NCBI RefSeq assembly: GCF_000346485.2
Contig: NZ_KQ976354.1
Coordinates: 3,653,747-3,717,746 of the forward strand
DNA from: Scytonema hofmannii PCC 7110
GTDB taxonomy: Bacteria > Cyanobacteriota > Cyanobacteriia > Cyanobacteriales > Nostocaceae
DNA length: 64,000 nt
Reading direction: 5' to 3'
Below are positions 19,401-29,000 of the stretch, piece after piece. The position numbers and the translations under genes are program-made. The notes beneath the pieces were generated by a model, which was not told the DNA's origin, did not search any database, and saw only the letters and a list, made by a program, of their open reading frames with translations. How positions within the stretch are numbered: the stretch's first letter is position 1; each line of letters opens with the position of its first letter.

Positions 19401-22400
19401 TCGAAAAAGTGGGAATAGATGAGAACTTTTTTGAATTAGGGGGGCATTCTCTCCTTGCAACTCAACTTATCTCCCGTATTCGCAACAGTTTCCACATAGA
19501 ACTTCCTTTGCCAAGTCTGTTTGCAGCACCAACCATAGGGGAATTATCCCAACAGATTCCAAGGTTACAGCAACAAGAATTAGCGATCGCGCCCCCCATT
19601 TTACCCAGAGACCCAAACGCAGAATTAGCTTTATCTTATGCTCAACAGCGTTTATGGTTTTTAGACCAATTACAGCCCAATAGTGCCTTATACAATATGC
19701 CAATCGCTTTGCGTCTGGCAGGAACTCTAGAGGTGACAACCTTAGAAAAAAGCTTAATTGAAATTATCCAACGCCACGAAGCCTTACGCACTAATTTCCT
19801 GACAATTGCGGGAAAACCAACTCAAATCATCCAAACAGCAACAAATTGGACAATATCGGTTGTTGACTTGCAGCATTTAGCGACAACTGAACAAGAAATG
19901 AGTTGTCAGCAATTGATTAATACTCAAGCTATTCGACCCTTTGACTTAGCCAGCGAATCTTTAATCAGAGTCACATTAGTCACGCTTTCGCAGACAGAAC
20001 ACATCTTACTGATATGTATGCACCATGTGGTCAGTGATGGCTGGTCAATGGGTGTGTTCGTGCAAGAATTAGTAGCGTTGTATGATGCTGATACTCAAGG
20101 TCAGTCTTCTGGTGCATCCGCTACGCGTAGCTTGCTTCCCCAGAGGGGTACACCCTTAAACCCCCTACCGATTCAGTATGCGGATTTTGCCCTTTGGCAG
20201 CGACAATGGTTACAAGGGGAGGTACTAGAAACCCAATTAGCTTATTGGCGCAAACAACTCGCAGATGCCACCACGTTCTTAGCCTTACCGACAGATCGAC
20301 CTAGACCTGCGGTACAAACTTTCGCAGGCGCACATCAAGAGTTTAGCCTCTCACCAGAGTTAACTCAAAAACTCACAAAACTCAGCCAAGAACAAGGAGT
20401 CACCTTGTTTATGACCCTTTTGGCAGCATTTAATGTCTTATTGTATCGCTACAGTGGACAATCAGATATTTTAGTCGGAACACCGATTGCTAACCGGAAT
20501 CGGAGTGAAATCGAAGGGTTAATTGGCTTTTTTGTCAATACTTTAGTTTTAAGGGCTGATTTATCAGAAAATCCCAGTTTTGAAGAATTATTGGTACAGG
20601 TGCGAGAAGTAGCGTTAGGAGCTTATGCTCATCAAGACTTGCCTTTTGAAATGCTAGTGGAGGCATTGCAACCTCAACGAGACCTCAGTCATACCCCCCT
20701 GTTTCAAGTGTTGTTTGCTCTTCAAACTCCTCTGTCAACGGTAGAGTTAACTGGGTTAAGTGTACGTCCTTTCTGGGTAAAAACACCAGTGGCTAAATGT
20801 GATTTATCTTTAGCAATGGAAAATACATCTACTGGACTGATGGGAGTATGGGAATATAATACGGATTTGTTTAACCCTGATACTATAGAGCGGATGACAG
20901 GTCATTTTGTCACACTGCTAGAAGCAATTGTGTTCAATACTCAAACAACCATTGCTCAATTGCCTTTATTGACAGAATTTGAACAAAAACAATTATTAAT
21001 TGATTGGAATAATACCGAAACTGACTATCCTTCTGATAAGTGTATTCATCAGTTGTTTGAGGAACAAGTAGAACGCACCCCAGATGCAGTAGCAGTGGTA
21101 TATGAAAATAAATCTCTAACTTACCATCAATTGAACAGTCGCGCTAACCAGTTAGCCCATTATTTACAGTCTTTAGGTGTGGGTGCAGATGTATTGGTGG
21201 GTTTATATGTAGAACGTTCTTTAGAGATGATGATAGGAATACTGGGTATTCTCAAGGCGGGTGGGGCTTATGTTCCTCTCGACCCGGATTATCCCCAAGA
21301 ACGATTAAACTTTATGTTAGAAGACTCTCAGGTGAAAGTCTTATTAACTCAAGAGAAATTAGTCCAGTCTCTACCTCAACATCAGACGCGTGTCCTCTGT
21401 TTAGATACAGAATGGGAAAGAATTGCTCCAGAGAGTACATCAAACCCAGAAAACGGAGTAGACCCCCACAATTTAACTTATATTATCTATACTTCTGGTT
21501 CCACAGGTAAGCCTAAAGGGGTTTTAGTCAACCACAATAATGTAATTCGTCTGTTTGCAGCAACGGAACTTTGGTACCACTTCAACTCTCAAGATGTGTG
21601 GACATTATTCCACTCTTATGCATTCGATTTCTCTGTTTGGGAAATGTGGGGTGCATTGCTTCATGGTGGACGACTGATAGTCGTGCCTTATATAGTGACG
21701 CGATCGCCTGAATCCTTCTATAAGTTATTGTGTCAAGAGAAAGTCACAATTCTCAATCAAACACCTTCCGCCTTCCGCCAGTTAATTCAAGCCGAACAGT
21801 CAATAGCAATTACGGCTGATTTGAACTTACGCTTGGTAATCTTTGGTGGAGAAGCTTTAGAACTTAACAGTTTGCAGCCTTGGTTTGAGCGTCATGGCGA
21901 CCAATTCCCTCAGTTAGTGAATATGTATGGGATTACGGAAACCACTGTTCACGTCACTTATCGCCCGTTAAGTATAGCTGATTTGAAGGGTACAGTAAAT
22001 GTGATTGGTACTCCGGTTCCAGACTTACAGGTGTATGTGCTAGATGAACATTTACAGCCGGTACCCATTGGAGTACCCGGTGAGATGTACGTGGGGGGTG
22101 CTGGAGTAACAAGAGGCTACCTCAACCGTCCAGAATTGACAACAGAACGGTTTATCTCTAGCCCATTTTCTCAGTCAAAATTGTACAAAACGGGAGATTT
22201 AGCCCGTTATTTACCCAATGGAGAGTTAGAGTATTTAGGACGAATTGACCATCAAGTGAAAATTCGGGGCTTTCGGATTGAGTTAGGGGAAATTGAAGCA
22301 GTATTAAGTCAATATTCCCAGATCCTGGCATCTGTCGTGATTGTTCGTGAAGATGAAAGCGGGGATAAACGCTTAGTTGCCTATATAGTACCGAAACCGG

Positions 22401-25400
22401 AAATAAAACCCATAATTCAAGAAATCCGCCAATTTTTGAAAGCTAAGTTGCCAGAATACATGGTTCCTAATGCTTTCGTCTTGCTCGAAGCTTTACCCCT
22501 AACTCCTAATGGGAAAGTAGACCGTCGTGCTTTACCAGTACCAGAATTACACAGCGAAGACAAATATATCGCACCCCGTACCCCCATTGAGGAAATACTG
22601 GCAAATATTTGGTCACAAGTCCTAAAAGTCGAAAAAGTGGGAATAGATGAGAACTTTTTTGAATTAGGGGGGCATTCTCTCCTTGCAACTCAACTTATCT
22701 CCCGTATTCGCAATAGTTTCCACATAGAACTTCCTTTGCCGAGTCTATTTGCAGCACCAACCATAGGGGAATTATCCCAACAGATTCCAAGGTTACAGCA
22801 ACAAGAATTAGCGATCGCGCCCCCCATTTTACCCAGAGACCCAAACGCAGAATTAGCTTTATCTTATGCTCAACAGCGTTTATGGTTTTTAGACCAATTA
22901 CAGCCCAATAGTGCCTCATACAACATCCCTCTAGCGTTGCGTCTGGTGGGAACTCTAGAGGTGACAACCTTAGAACGAAGCTTACAAGAAATTATCCAAC
23001 GCCACGAAACCTTACGCACTAATTTCCCGACAATTGCGGGAAAACCAACTCAAATCATCCAAACAGCAACAAATTGGACAATATCGATTGTTGACTTGCA
23101 GCATTTAGCGACAACTGAACAACAAAAGAGTTGTCAGCAATTGATTAACACTCAAGCTATTCAACCCTTTGACTTAGCAAGCGAATTTTTAATCAGAGTC
23201 ACATTAGTAATACTTTCGCAGACAGAACACATCTTACTGATATGTATGCACCATGTGGTCAGTGATGGCTGGTCAATGGGTGTGTTTGTGCAAGAATTAG
23301 GAGCGTTGTATAATGCTTATATTCAAGGTCAATGTTTACCCTTAAACCCCCTGCCGATTCAGTATGCGGATTTTGCCCTTTGGCAGCGACAATGGTTACA
23401 AGGGGAGGTACTAGAAACCCAATTAGCTTATTGGCGCAAACAACTCGCAGATGCCACCACGTTCTTAGCCTTACCGACAGATCGACCTAGACCTGCGGTA
23501 CAAACTTTCGCAGGCGCACATCAAGAGTTTAGCCTCTCACCAGAGTTAACTCAAAAACTCACAAAACTCAGCCAAGAACAAGGAGTCACCTTGTTTATGA
23601 CCCTTTTGGCAGCATTTAATGTCTTATTGTATCGCTACAGTGGACAATCAGATATTTTAGTCGGAACACCGATTGCTAACCGGAATCGGAGTGAAATCGA
23701 AGGGTTAATTGGCTTTTTTGTCAATACTTTAGTTTTAAGGGCTGATTTATCAGAAAATCCCAGTTTTGAAGAATTATTGGTACAGGTGCGAGAAGTAGCG
23801 TTAGGAGCTTATGCTCATCAAGACTTGCCTTTTGAAATGCTAGTGGAGGCATTGCAACCTCAACGGGACTTAAGTCATACCCCCCTATTTCAGGTGTTAT
23901 TTGCCCTCCAGAATACGCCCACGTCGCAAGTAGAGTTGAGTGGGTTAAGCATAAGTTCTTTCCCAATAGAAAGCACAACTGCAAAGTTTGATCTTACCTT
24001 AGTAATGGAAAACACTGCAGCTGGACTAGTGGGTGTGTGGGAGTATAATACTGACTTGTTTAACCCTGATACTATAGAGCGGATGACGGGTCATTTTGTC
24101 ACAATGCTAGAGGGGATTATTGCTAACCCCAAACAGCGAATTTCCCAATTGCCAATGTTAACAGAAGTTGAGCAACGGCAGTTATTGATTGAGTGGAATG
24201 ATACTCAGACGCATTATCTTTCTAATCAATGTATCCATCAATTATTTGAGTTACAAGTAGAGCATACCCCGAATGCAGTGGCAGTAGAGTTTGAAAATCA
24301 ACAACTGACTTACCAGCAATTGAATAGTCGTGCTAACCAATTGGCACATTACTTGCGCTCATTGGGAGTGTCCGCAGATGTACTGGTGGGTATTTGTGTG
24401 GAGCGCTCTTTAGAAATGATTGTGGGACTACTGGGTATTCTCAAAGCGGGTGGTGCTTATGTGCCGCTTGACCCAGAGTATCCCACCGATCGGTTGAGCT
24501 TTATCTTAGAAGATGCTCAACTTTCAGTGCTGCTGAGTCAACAGCATCTAGTTGAGAAATTACCCGAGCATCAAGCGCGTGTTGTCTACTTAGACAGTGA
24601 GTGGGACAAAATTGCTCAATTGAGCGAGTCAAACCCTGGAAATGAGGTAACAGCCACTAATTTAGCTTATGTCATCTACACTTCTGGTTCCACAGGCAAG
24701 CCTAAAGGGGTTTTAGTCAACCACAATAATGTAATTCGTCTGTTTGCAGCAACGGAACTTTGGTATCACTTCAACTCTCAAGATGTGTGGACATTATTCC
24801 ACTCTTATGCATTCGATTTCTCTGTTTGGGAAATGTGGGGTGCATTGCTTCATGGTGGACGACTGATAGTCGTGCCTTATATAGTGACGCGATCGCCTGA
24901 ATCCTTCTATAGGTTATTGTGTCAAGAGAAAGTCACAATTCTCAATCAAACACCTTCCGCCTTCCGCCAGTTAATTCAAGCCGAACAGTCAATAGCAATT
25001 ACGGCTGATTTGAACTTACGCTTGGTAATTTTCGGTGGAGAAGCCTTAGAACTAAAGAGTTTGCAACCTTGGTTCGAGCGTCATGGCGACCAATTCCCTC
25101 AGTTAGTGAATATGTATGGGATTACGGAAACCACTGTACACGTGACTTATCGTCCATTGAGCTCTTCCGATTTGAATGGCACAGCCAGTGTCATTGGTCG
25201 TCCGATCCCGGATTTACAGATGTATGTGCTAGATGAACATTTACAGCCAGTACCAATTGGGGTCAGGGGCGAGATGTATGTTGGTGGTGCTGGAGTGACT
25301 CGTGGCTATCTCAATCGTCTGGAACTGACAGCACAACGTTTTATCTCCAGCCCATTTTATCGGTCAAAATTGTATAAAACGGGAGATTTAGCCCGTTATT

Positions 25401-26047
25401 TGCCCAATGGAGAGTTAGAGTATTTAGGACGAATTGACAATCAGGTGAAGATTCGTGGCTTCCGCATTGAGTTGGGAGAAATAGAAGCATTACTGACGCA
25501 ACACCCCGGCGTTTGGGAAAGCGTGGTGGTGGTACGAGAGGATGAACCGGGCGACAAACGTCTAGTGGCTTACGTGGTGCTCAAAGGGGAACAATCTCTT
25601 ACAGCCCAAAAACTGCGGGAGTTTCTCGCCAACCAACTACCAGCCTATATGGTGCCAAACACTTTTGTGGTGCTGGAGTCCTTACCCCTGACATCTAACG
25701 GTAAAGTAGACCGTCGCGCTTTACCCACGCCAGATTTCAACAGCCAAGCATCAGACCAATATGTTGCACCCCGCACACCGCTCGAAGAAATGGTAGTTCA
25801 AATTTGGGCGCAAGTGCTGAAAGTAGAGCAAGTAGGAGTTTATGATAACTTCTTTGAACTGGGGGGACATTCCTTACTCGCCACCCAACTGGTTTCACGC
25901 ATCCGCGATTGCTTCAAAGTCGAACTTCCTTTACGCGAATTGTTCACTGCTGCAACACTAGCTGAATTAGCGCAATCAATTGGGAAGTTACAGCAACAAA
26001 ACTCAAACCTAACTCTTCCACGCATTCTACCAAGGAGCAAGAGATGA
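16412..26047 (+). CDS. NRPS, three modules: Cstarter-A(Ala)-T / C-A(Thr)-T / C-A(Thr)-T
   Basis: First synthetase of a scyptolin-like (Ahp-cyclodepsipeptide) line, 3,211 residues. It starts directly with a condensation domain (HHIAGDMWS near 137) and no carrier upstream, the layout of an acyl-accepting starter C domain; scyptolin carries a butyroyl cap. A domains: A1 (470-970) code DLFNNALTYK, Ala-type; A2 (1530-2030) and A3 (2600-3080) both DFWNIGMVHK, the well-known Thr code. Carrier Ser motifs LGGHSLLAT near 1010, 2086 and 3151. No epimerase or methyltransferase. The second Thr is the one that forms the ring ester in this family. Overlaps the next NRPS by ATGA. Modules 2 and 3 are nearly identical in DNA over long stretches. 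A conserved repeat-array promoter module lies upstream. Confidence 0.95.
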   Translation: MNKSLKTTYPLSYGQQAMWFIYKMATESVAYNIFITVKINSTLNIATVISVWEKIIERHPILRTTYITHEDKPVQQINEKQKFSIWVTDADGWSEDDLKEKIFAETDRPFNLEKDSILRVNLFTRSEKEHVLLLTMHHIAGDMWSFDLLLSEFQALYANEIEQVSQEQTEVAADFLSGNKSYANFVHWQSEMLSGSKGEKLWQYWQEQLAGELPILNLLADKPRPPVQTYQGTSYISPLDEQLIQKLKHLALVSGTSLYQILLAAFYVLLYRYTNQTDILIGSPMRGRWSREFKEIVGYFVNPIVLRTSVQENATFTEFLAQVSKTVKQAQKHQDYPFSLLAEQLRPQRDRSRSSLCQVSFTWQAHRWCESTQNLLHSREQVLQMEPYLLGHQRGADFDLNLMVMEAQGVLQLCWQYNTDLFEATTIARMAQHYETLLEGIVANPIQQIRQLPLLTEIEQEQLLVEWNKTQADYPQDKCIHQLFEEQVQRTPDAVAVVFENQQLTYHQLNTRANQLAHYLRSLGVGADVLVGICVERSLEMVVGLLAILKAGGAYVPLDPVYPTERLSFMLEDAQIQVLLTQQQLLEKLPEQKAHLVYLDTAVQEFTQASEIPNACEVKPSNLAYVLYTSGSTGRPKAVAIQHHSPVALVSWAQEVFTPNELTGVLASTSICFDLSVFELFVTLSTGGKVILAKNALHLSTITTANQVTLINTVPSAIAELIREKNLPEQVCTINLAGEPLQNQLVQQIYQQSTIQRVFNLYGPSEDTTYSTFSLSKKGTSDSPTIGRPISNTQIYILDQNLQPVPIGVPGELHIGGAGLARGYLNRPELTQEKFISNPFEKPGGGRLYKTGDLARYLPDGNIEYLGRIDHQVKIRGFRIELGEIEAVLSQYSQLLASVVIVREDESGDKRLVAYIVPKPEIKPIIQEIRQFLKAKLPEYMVPNAFVLLEALPLTPNGKIDRRALPVPELHSEDKYIAPRTPIEEILANIWSQVLKVEKVGIDENFFELGGHSLLATQLISRIRNSFHIELPLPSLFAAPTIGELSQQIPRLQQQELAIAPPILPRDPNAELALSYAQQRLWFLDQLQPNSALYNMPIALRLAGTLEVTTLEKSLIEIIQRHEALRTNFLTIAGKPTQIIQTATNWTISVVDLQHLATTEQEMSCQQLINTQAIRPFDLASESLIRVTLVTLSQTEHILLICMHHVVSDGWSMGVFVQELVALYDADTQGQSSGASATRSLLPQRGTPLNPLPIQYADFALWQRQWLQGEVLETQLAYWRKQLADATTFLALPTDRPRPAVQTFAGAHQEFSLSPELTQKLTKLSQEQGVTLFMTLLAAFNVLLYRYSGQSDILVGTPIANRNRSEIEGLIGFFVNTLVLRADLSENPSFEELLVQVREVALGAYAHQDLPFEMLVEALQPQRDLSHTPLFQVLFALQTPLSTVELTGLSVRPFWVKTPVAKCDLSLAMENTSTGLMGVWEYNTDLFNPDTIERMTGHFVTLLEAIVFNTQTTIAQLPLLTEFEQKQLLIDWNNTETDYPSDKCIHQLFEEQVERTPDAVAVVYENKSLTYHQLNSRANQLAHYLQSLGVGADVLVGLYVERSLEMMIGILGILKAGGAYVPLDPDYPQERLNFMLEDSQVKVLLTQEKLVQSLPQHQTRVLCLDTEWERIAPESTSNPENGVDPHNLTYIIYTSGSTGKPKGVLVNHNNVIRLFAATELWYHFNSQDVWTLFHSYAFDFSVWEMWGALLHGGRLIVVPYIVTRSPESFYKLLCQEKVTILNQTPSAFRQLIQAEQSIAITADLNLRLVIFGGEALELNSLQPWFERHGDQFPQLVNMYGITETTVHVTYRPLSIADLKGTVNVIGTPVPDLQVYVLDEHLQPVPIGVPGEMYVGGAGVTRGYLNRPELTTERFISSPFSQSKLYKTGDLARYLPNGELEYLGRIDHQVKIRGFRIELGEIEAVLSQYSQILASVVIVREDESGDKRLVAYIVPKPEIKPIIQEIRQFLKAKLPEYMVPNAFVLLEALPLTPNGKVDRRALPVPELHSEDKYIAPRTPIEEILANIWSQVLKVEKVGIDENFFELGGHSLLATQLISRIRNSFHIELPLPSLFAAPTIGELSQQIPRLQQQELAIAPPILPRDPNAELALSYAQQRLWFLDQLQPNSASYNIPLALRLVGTLEVTTLERSLQEIIQRHETLRTNFPTIAGKPTQIIQTATNWTISIVDLQHLATTEQQKSCQQLINTQAIQPFDLASEFLIRVTLVILSQTEHILLICMHHVVSDGWSMGVFVQELGALYNAYIQGQCLPLNPLPIQYADFALWQRQWLQGEVLETQLAYWRKQLADATTFLALPTDRPRPAVQTFAGAHQEFSLSPELTQKLTKLSQEQGVTLFMTLLAAFNVLLYRYSGQSDILVGTPIANRNRSEIEGLIGFFVNTLVLRADLSENPSFEELLVQVREVALGAYAHQDLPFEMLVEALQPQRDLSHTPLFQVLFALQNTPTSQVELSGLSISSFPIESTTAKFDLTLVMENTAAGLVGVWEYNTDLFNPDTIERMTGHFVTMLEGIIANPKQRISQLPMLTEVEQRQLLIEWNDTQTHYLSNQCIHQLFELQVEHTPNAVAVEFENQQLTYQQLNSRANQLAHYLRSLGVSADVLVGICVERSLEMIVGLLGILKAGGAYVPLDPEYPTDRLSFILEDAQLSVLLSQQHLVEKLPEHQARVVYLDSEWDKIAQLSESNPGNEVTATNLAYVIYTSGSTGKPKGVLVNHNNVIRLFAATELWYHFNSQDVWTLFHSYAFDFSVWEMWGALLHGGRLIVVPYIVTRSPESFYRLLCQEKVTILNQTPSAFRQLIQAEQSIAITADLNLRLVIFGGEALELKSLQPWFERHGDQFPQLVNMYGITETTVHVTYRPLSSSDLNGTASVIGRPIPDLQMYVLDEHLQPVPIGVRGEMYVGGAGVTRGYLNRLELTAQRFISSPFYRSKLYKTGDLARYLPNGELEYLGRIDNQVKIRGFRIELGEIEALLTQHPGVWESVVVVREDEPGDKRLVAYVVLKGEQSLTAQKLREFLANQLPAYMVPNTFVVLESLPLTSNGKVDRRALPTPDFNSQASDQYVAPRTPLEEMVVQIWAQVLKVEQVGVYDNFFELGGHSLLATQLVSRIRDCFKVELPLRELFTAATLAELAQSIGKLQQQNSNLTLPRILPRSKR
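19019..19690 (+). repeat. Long internal direct repeat, copy 1 (module 1/2 junction)
   Basis: About 670 bp covering the end of A1, the carrier domain and the start of C2 recurs almost unchanged 3,228 bp downstream (22247-22918), with only scattered base changes such as CCAGCTCC/CCAGATCC. Further near-identical blocks follow in the C and A domains, up to about 22000 and 25130. Confidence 0.85.
20109..20150 (+). repeat. 42-bp in-frame repeat insertion in C domain of module 2
   Basis: Compared with the near-identical sister C domain at 23300-23350, this copy has exactly 42 extra bases around CTACGCGTAGCTTGCTTCCC, adding residues such as ATRSLLPQRG in the loop before NPLPIQYADFA. The core resembles a dispersed cyanobacterial repeat. 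A related insert is at 33031-33070. Confidence 0.75.
22247..22918 (+). repeat. Long internal direct repeat, copy 2 (module 2/3 junction)
   Basis: Near-identical partner of 19019-19690, offset 3,228 bp. Together with matching blocks in the following C and Thr-A domains it indicates recent module duplication or gene conversion between the two Thr modules. Confidence 0.85.
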
Positions 26048-29000
26048 AAACTGAAGAATTCCCCCTATCTTATGCTCAACAGCGTTTATGGTTTTTAGCC
26101 CAATTTGAGCCAAACAGTGGATTATACAACATCCCTCTAACTTTGCGTCTAAAAGGAACTTTCCATCAAGTTGCCTTAGAACAAAGCTTACAAGAAATAA
26201 TTGCTCGCCACGAAGCCTTACGTACCAACTTCATCACCGTTGATGGAAAAGCTTCACAAATCATTCACACAGAAACAACCTGGAAAGTATCGGTTGTTGA
26301 CTTGAAGCATTTATCGATAGATGAACAAAAAATTACTGCACAACAATTAGTACAAAAACAAGCGATTCAGCCGTTCGATCTGGCAAGTGAGTCATTAATC
26401 AGAGCCACAATAGTTATGCTGTCACAGACAGAACAACTATTGTTAGTGTGTATGCACCACATTGTGAGTGATGGCTGGTCAATGGGCGTGTTTATGCAAG
26501 AACTAACAGCCCTATACAACGCTTATGCTCAAGGTCAACCTTCTCCCTTAACCCCACTGGAAGTTCAGTATCCAGATTTTGCTATCTGGCAGAGAGAGTG
26601 GTTACAAGGGGAGATAGTGGAAACCCAACTAGCTTATTGGCAAAAACAACTAGCCGATGCAGCTACTTTCTTACCCTTACCAACAGACCGCCCCAGACCG
26701 GCAGTACAGACTTTTGCAGGGGCACATCAAGAGTTTACCCTTTCTGTGGAACTCACTCAAAAGCTGACAAAACTAAGCCAGGAGCAAGGATGTACTCTCT
26801 TCATCACCTTACTGGCAGCCTTTAATACCTTACTTTACCGCTACACTGGACAAGAAGATATTCTAGTTGGTTCACCCATTGCCAACCGAAATCTGAGTGA
26901 AATAGAAGGGTTAATTGGCTTTTTTGTCAATACTTTAGTGATGCGGACTGATGTATCAGGTAACCCCAGTTTTAGCGAGTTACTAGGTCGCGTTCGGGAA
27001 ATGTCTCTGGGAGCATACACTCATCAAAATTTGCCATTTGAAATGTTGGTGGAAGTCTTGCAGCCAGAACGCGACCTTAGCCATACACCTCTGTTCCAAG
27101 TGACGTTTATTCTCCAGAATACGCCCACATCTCAACTAGAGTTGACTGGGTTAACAATAAGTGAATTGCCAATAGCAAGTGTAACTACAAAGTTTGATTT
27201 AACTTTAGCAATGAAGAACACTGCTACTGGATTAGTAGGTGTGTGGGAATATAATACAGACTTGTTTGATTCGAGCACGATCAAGCGCATGACAGGTCAT
27301 TTTGTCACCATGCTTGAAGCAATTGTGGCGAATCCACAGCAACAAATTTCCCAACTGCCAATGTTAACACCAGTTGAGCAGCAGCAGTTATTAATTGACT
27401 GGAATGATACTCAAGCAGATTACCCTGTCGATCGATGTATCCATCAGTTGTTTGAGGCGCAGGTTGAGCTGAACCCGAATGCAGTAGCGGTAGTGTTTGA
27501 AAACGAACAACTGACTTACCACCAATTGAATTGTCGTGCGAATCAGTTGGCCCATTACTTGCAGTCTTTGGGTGTGAAAGCCGATATGCTAGTTGGGTTG
27601 TGTGTGGAGCGTTCTTTAGAAATGATTGTGGGACTGTTAGGTATTCTCAAAGCAGGTGGAGCTTATGTACCGCTTGACCCTGAGTATCCAACTGAGCGCT
27701 TACAATTTATGCTTCAAGATGCTCAACTTGCAGTGCTACTGACTCAACAACGACTCGTTAACAAACTCAAGGAGTCTCAAGCACAGCTTGTCTGTTTGGA
27801 TACTGAGTGGGCAGTCATTTCCAACTCCAGTCAAAAGAACCCAGACACTGCTATCACAGATCATCACTTAGCTTATGTGATTTATACCTCTGGTTCTACA
27901 GGTCTGCCTAAAGGAGTATTGGTTACTCATGATAATTTGCTAAATCTAGTGTTCTGGCATCAACGTGCTTTTGAAATCACTTCAACTGACAAAGCTACTC
28001 AGTTAGCTTCCACAGCATTTGATGCGGCTGTTTGGGAATTATGGCCTTATCTGAGCGTAGGAGCAAGTATCTATTTAGCTAAACCGGAAATCCTTGTATC
28101 TCCAGTAGATTTGCAAGATTGGTTGAAATCGCAACAAATCACCATCAGTTTTCTACCAACACCACTGGCAGAGCAATTATTATCTCTGGAGTGGACAGAA
28201 GATACAGCCTTGCGAACTGTACTCACTGGAGGAGATAAACTTCATCGATATCCATCAAATTTACTCCCTTTCCAGGTAATCAATAATTATGGTCCAACGG
28301 AAAATACTGTTGTCGCAACTTCAGGCATAGTTGTTTCTGATGAACGCGAGCGTAAGATCTCACCACCTATCGGTCGTCCCATCGCCAACACACAAATCTA
28401 CATTTTAGATGAGTATTTGCAGCCAGTACCGATTGGTGTACCAGGAGAATTGCATATTGGTGGGGAATCCTTAGCGCGAGGCTATCTCAACCGCGCAGAG
28501 TTAACACAAGAGAAATTCATCCCTAATCCCTTTAGTGACGAGCCGCATTCCCGTCTCTATAAAACTGGAGATTTAGCACGCTATTTACCGGATGGCAACA
28601 TTGAATACTTGGGACGCATCGACAATCAGGTAAAAATTCGTGGCTTCCGAATTGAATTGGGAGAAATTGAAGCAATACTGAACCAAAATGGTGATGTCCA
28701 TGCATCTTGTGTTATTGCACGCGTTGATACCCCAGGAGAGAAGCGCTTAGTCGCCTACGTAGTACCGTGTCAGCACTGTACGCTTACAATTAGCGAACTG
28801 CGCCACTACCTGAAAGCAAAAATCCCTCCTTACATGATGCCCCAGGCTTTTGTGATGTTGGAGGAAATGCCACTCACTCCCAATGGGAAAGTAGACCGCC
28901 GTGCATTAAAAGCACCGGATTTACATCATGAACTCAAAGACAAATATGTAGCCCCACACAACCTAATTGAAGAACTGTTAGCACAAATTTGGGCGCAAGT

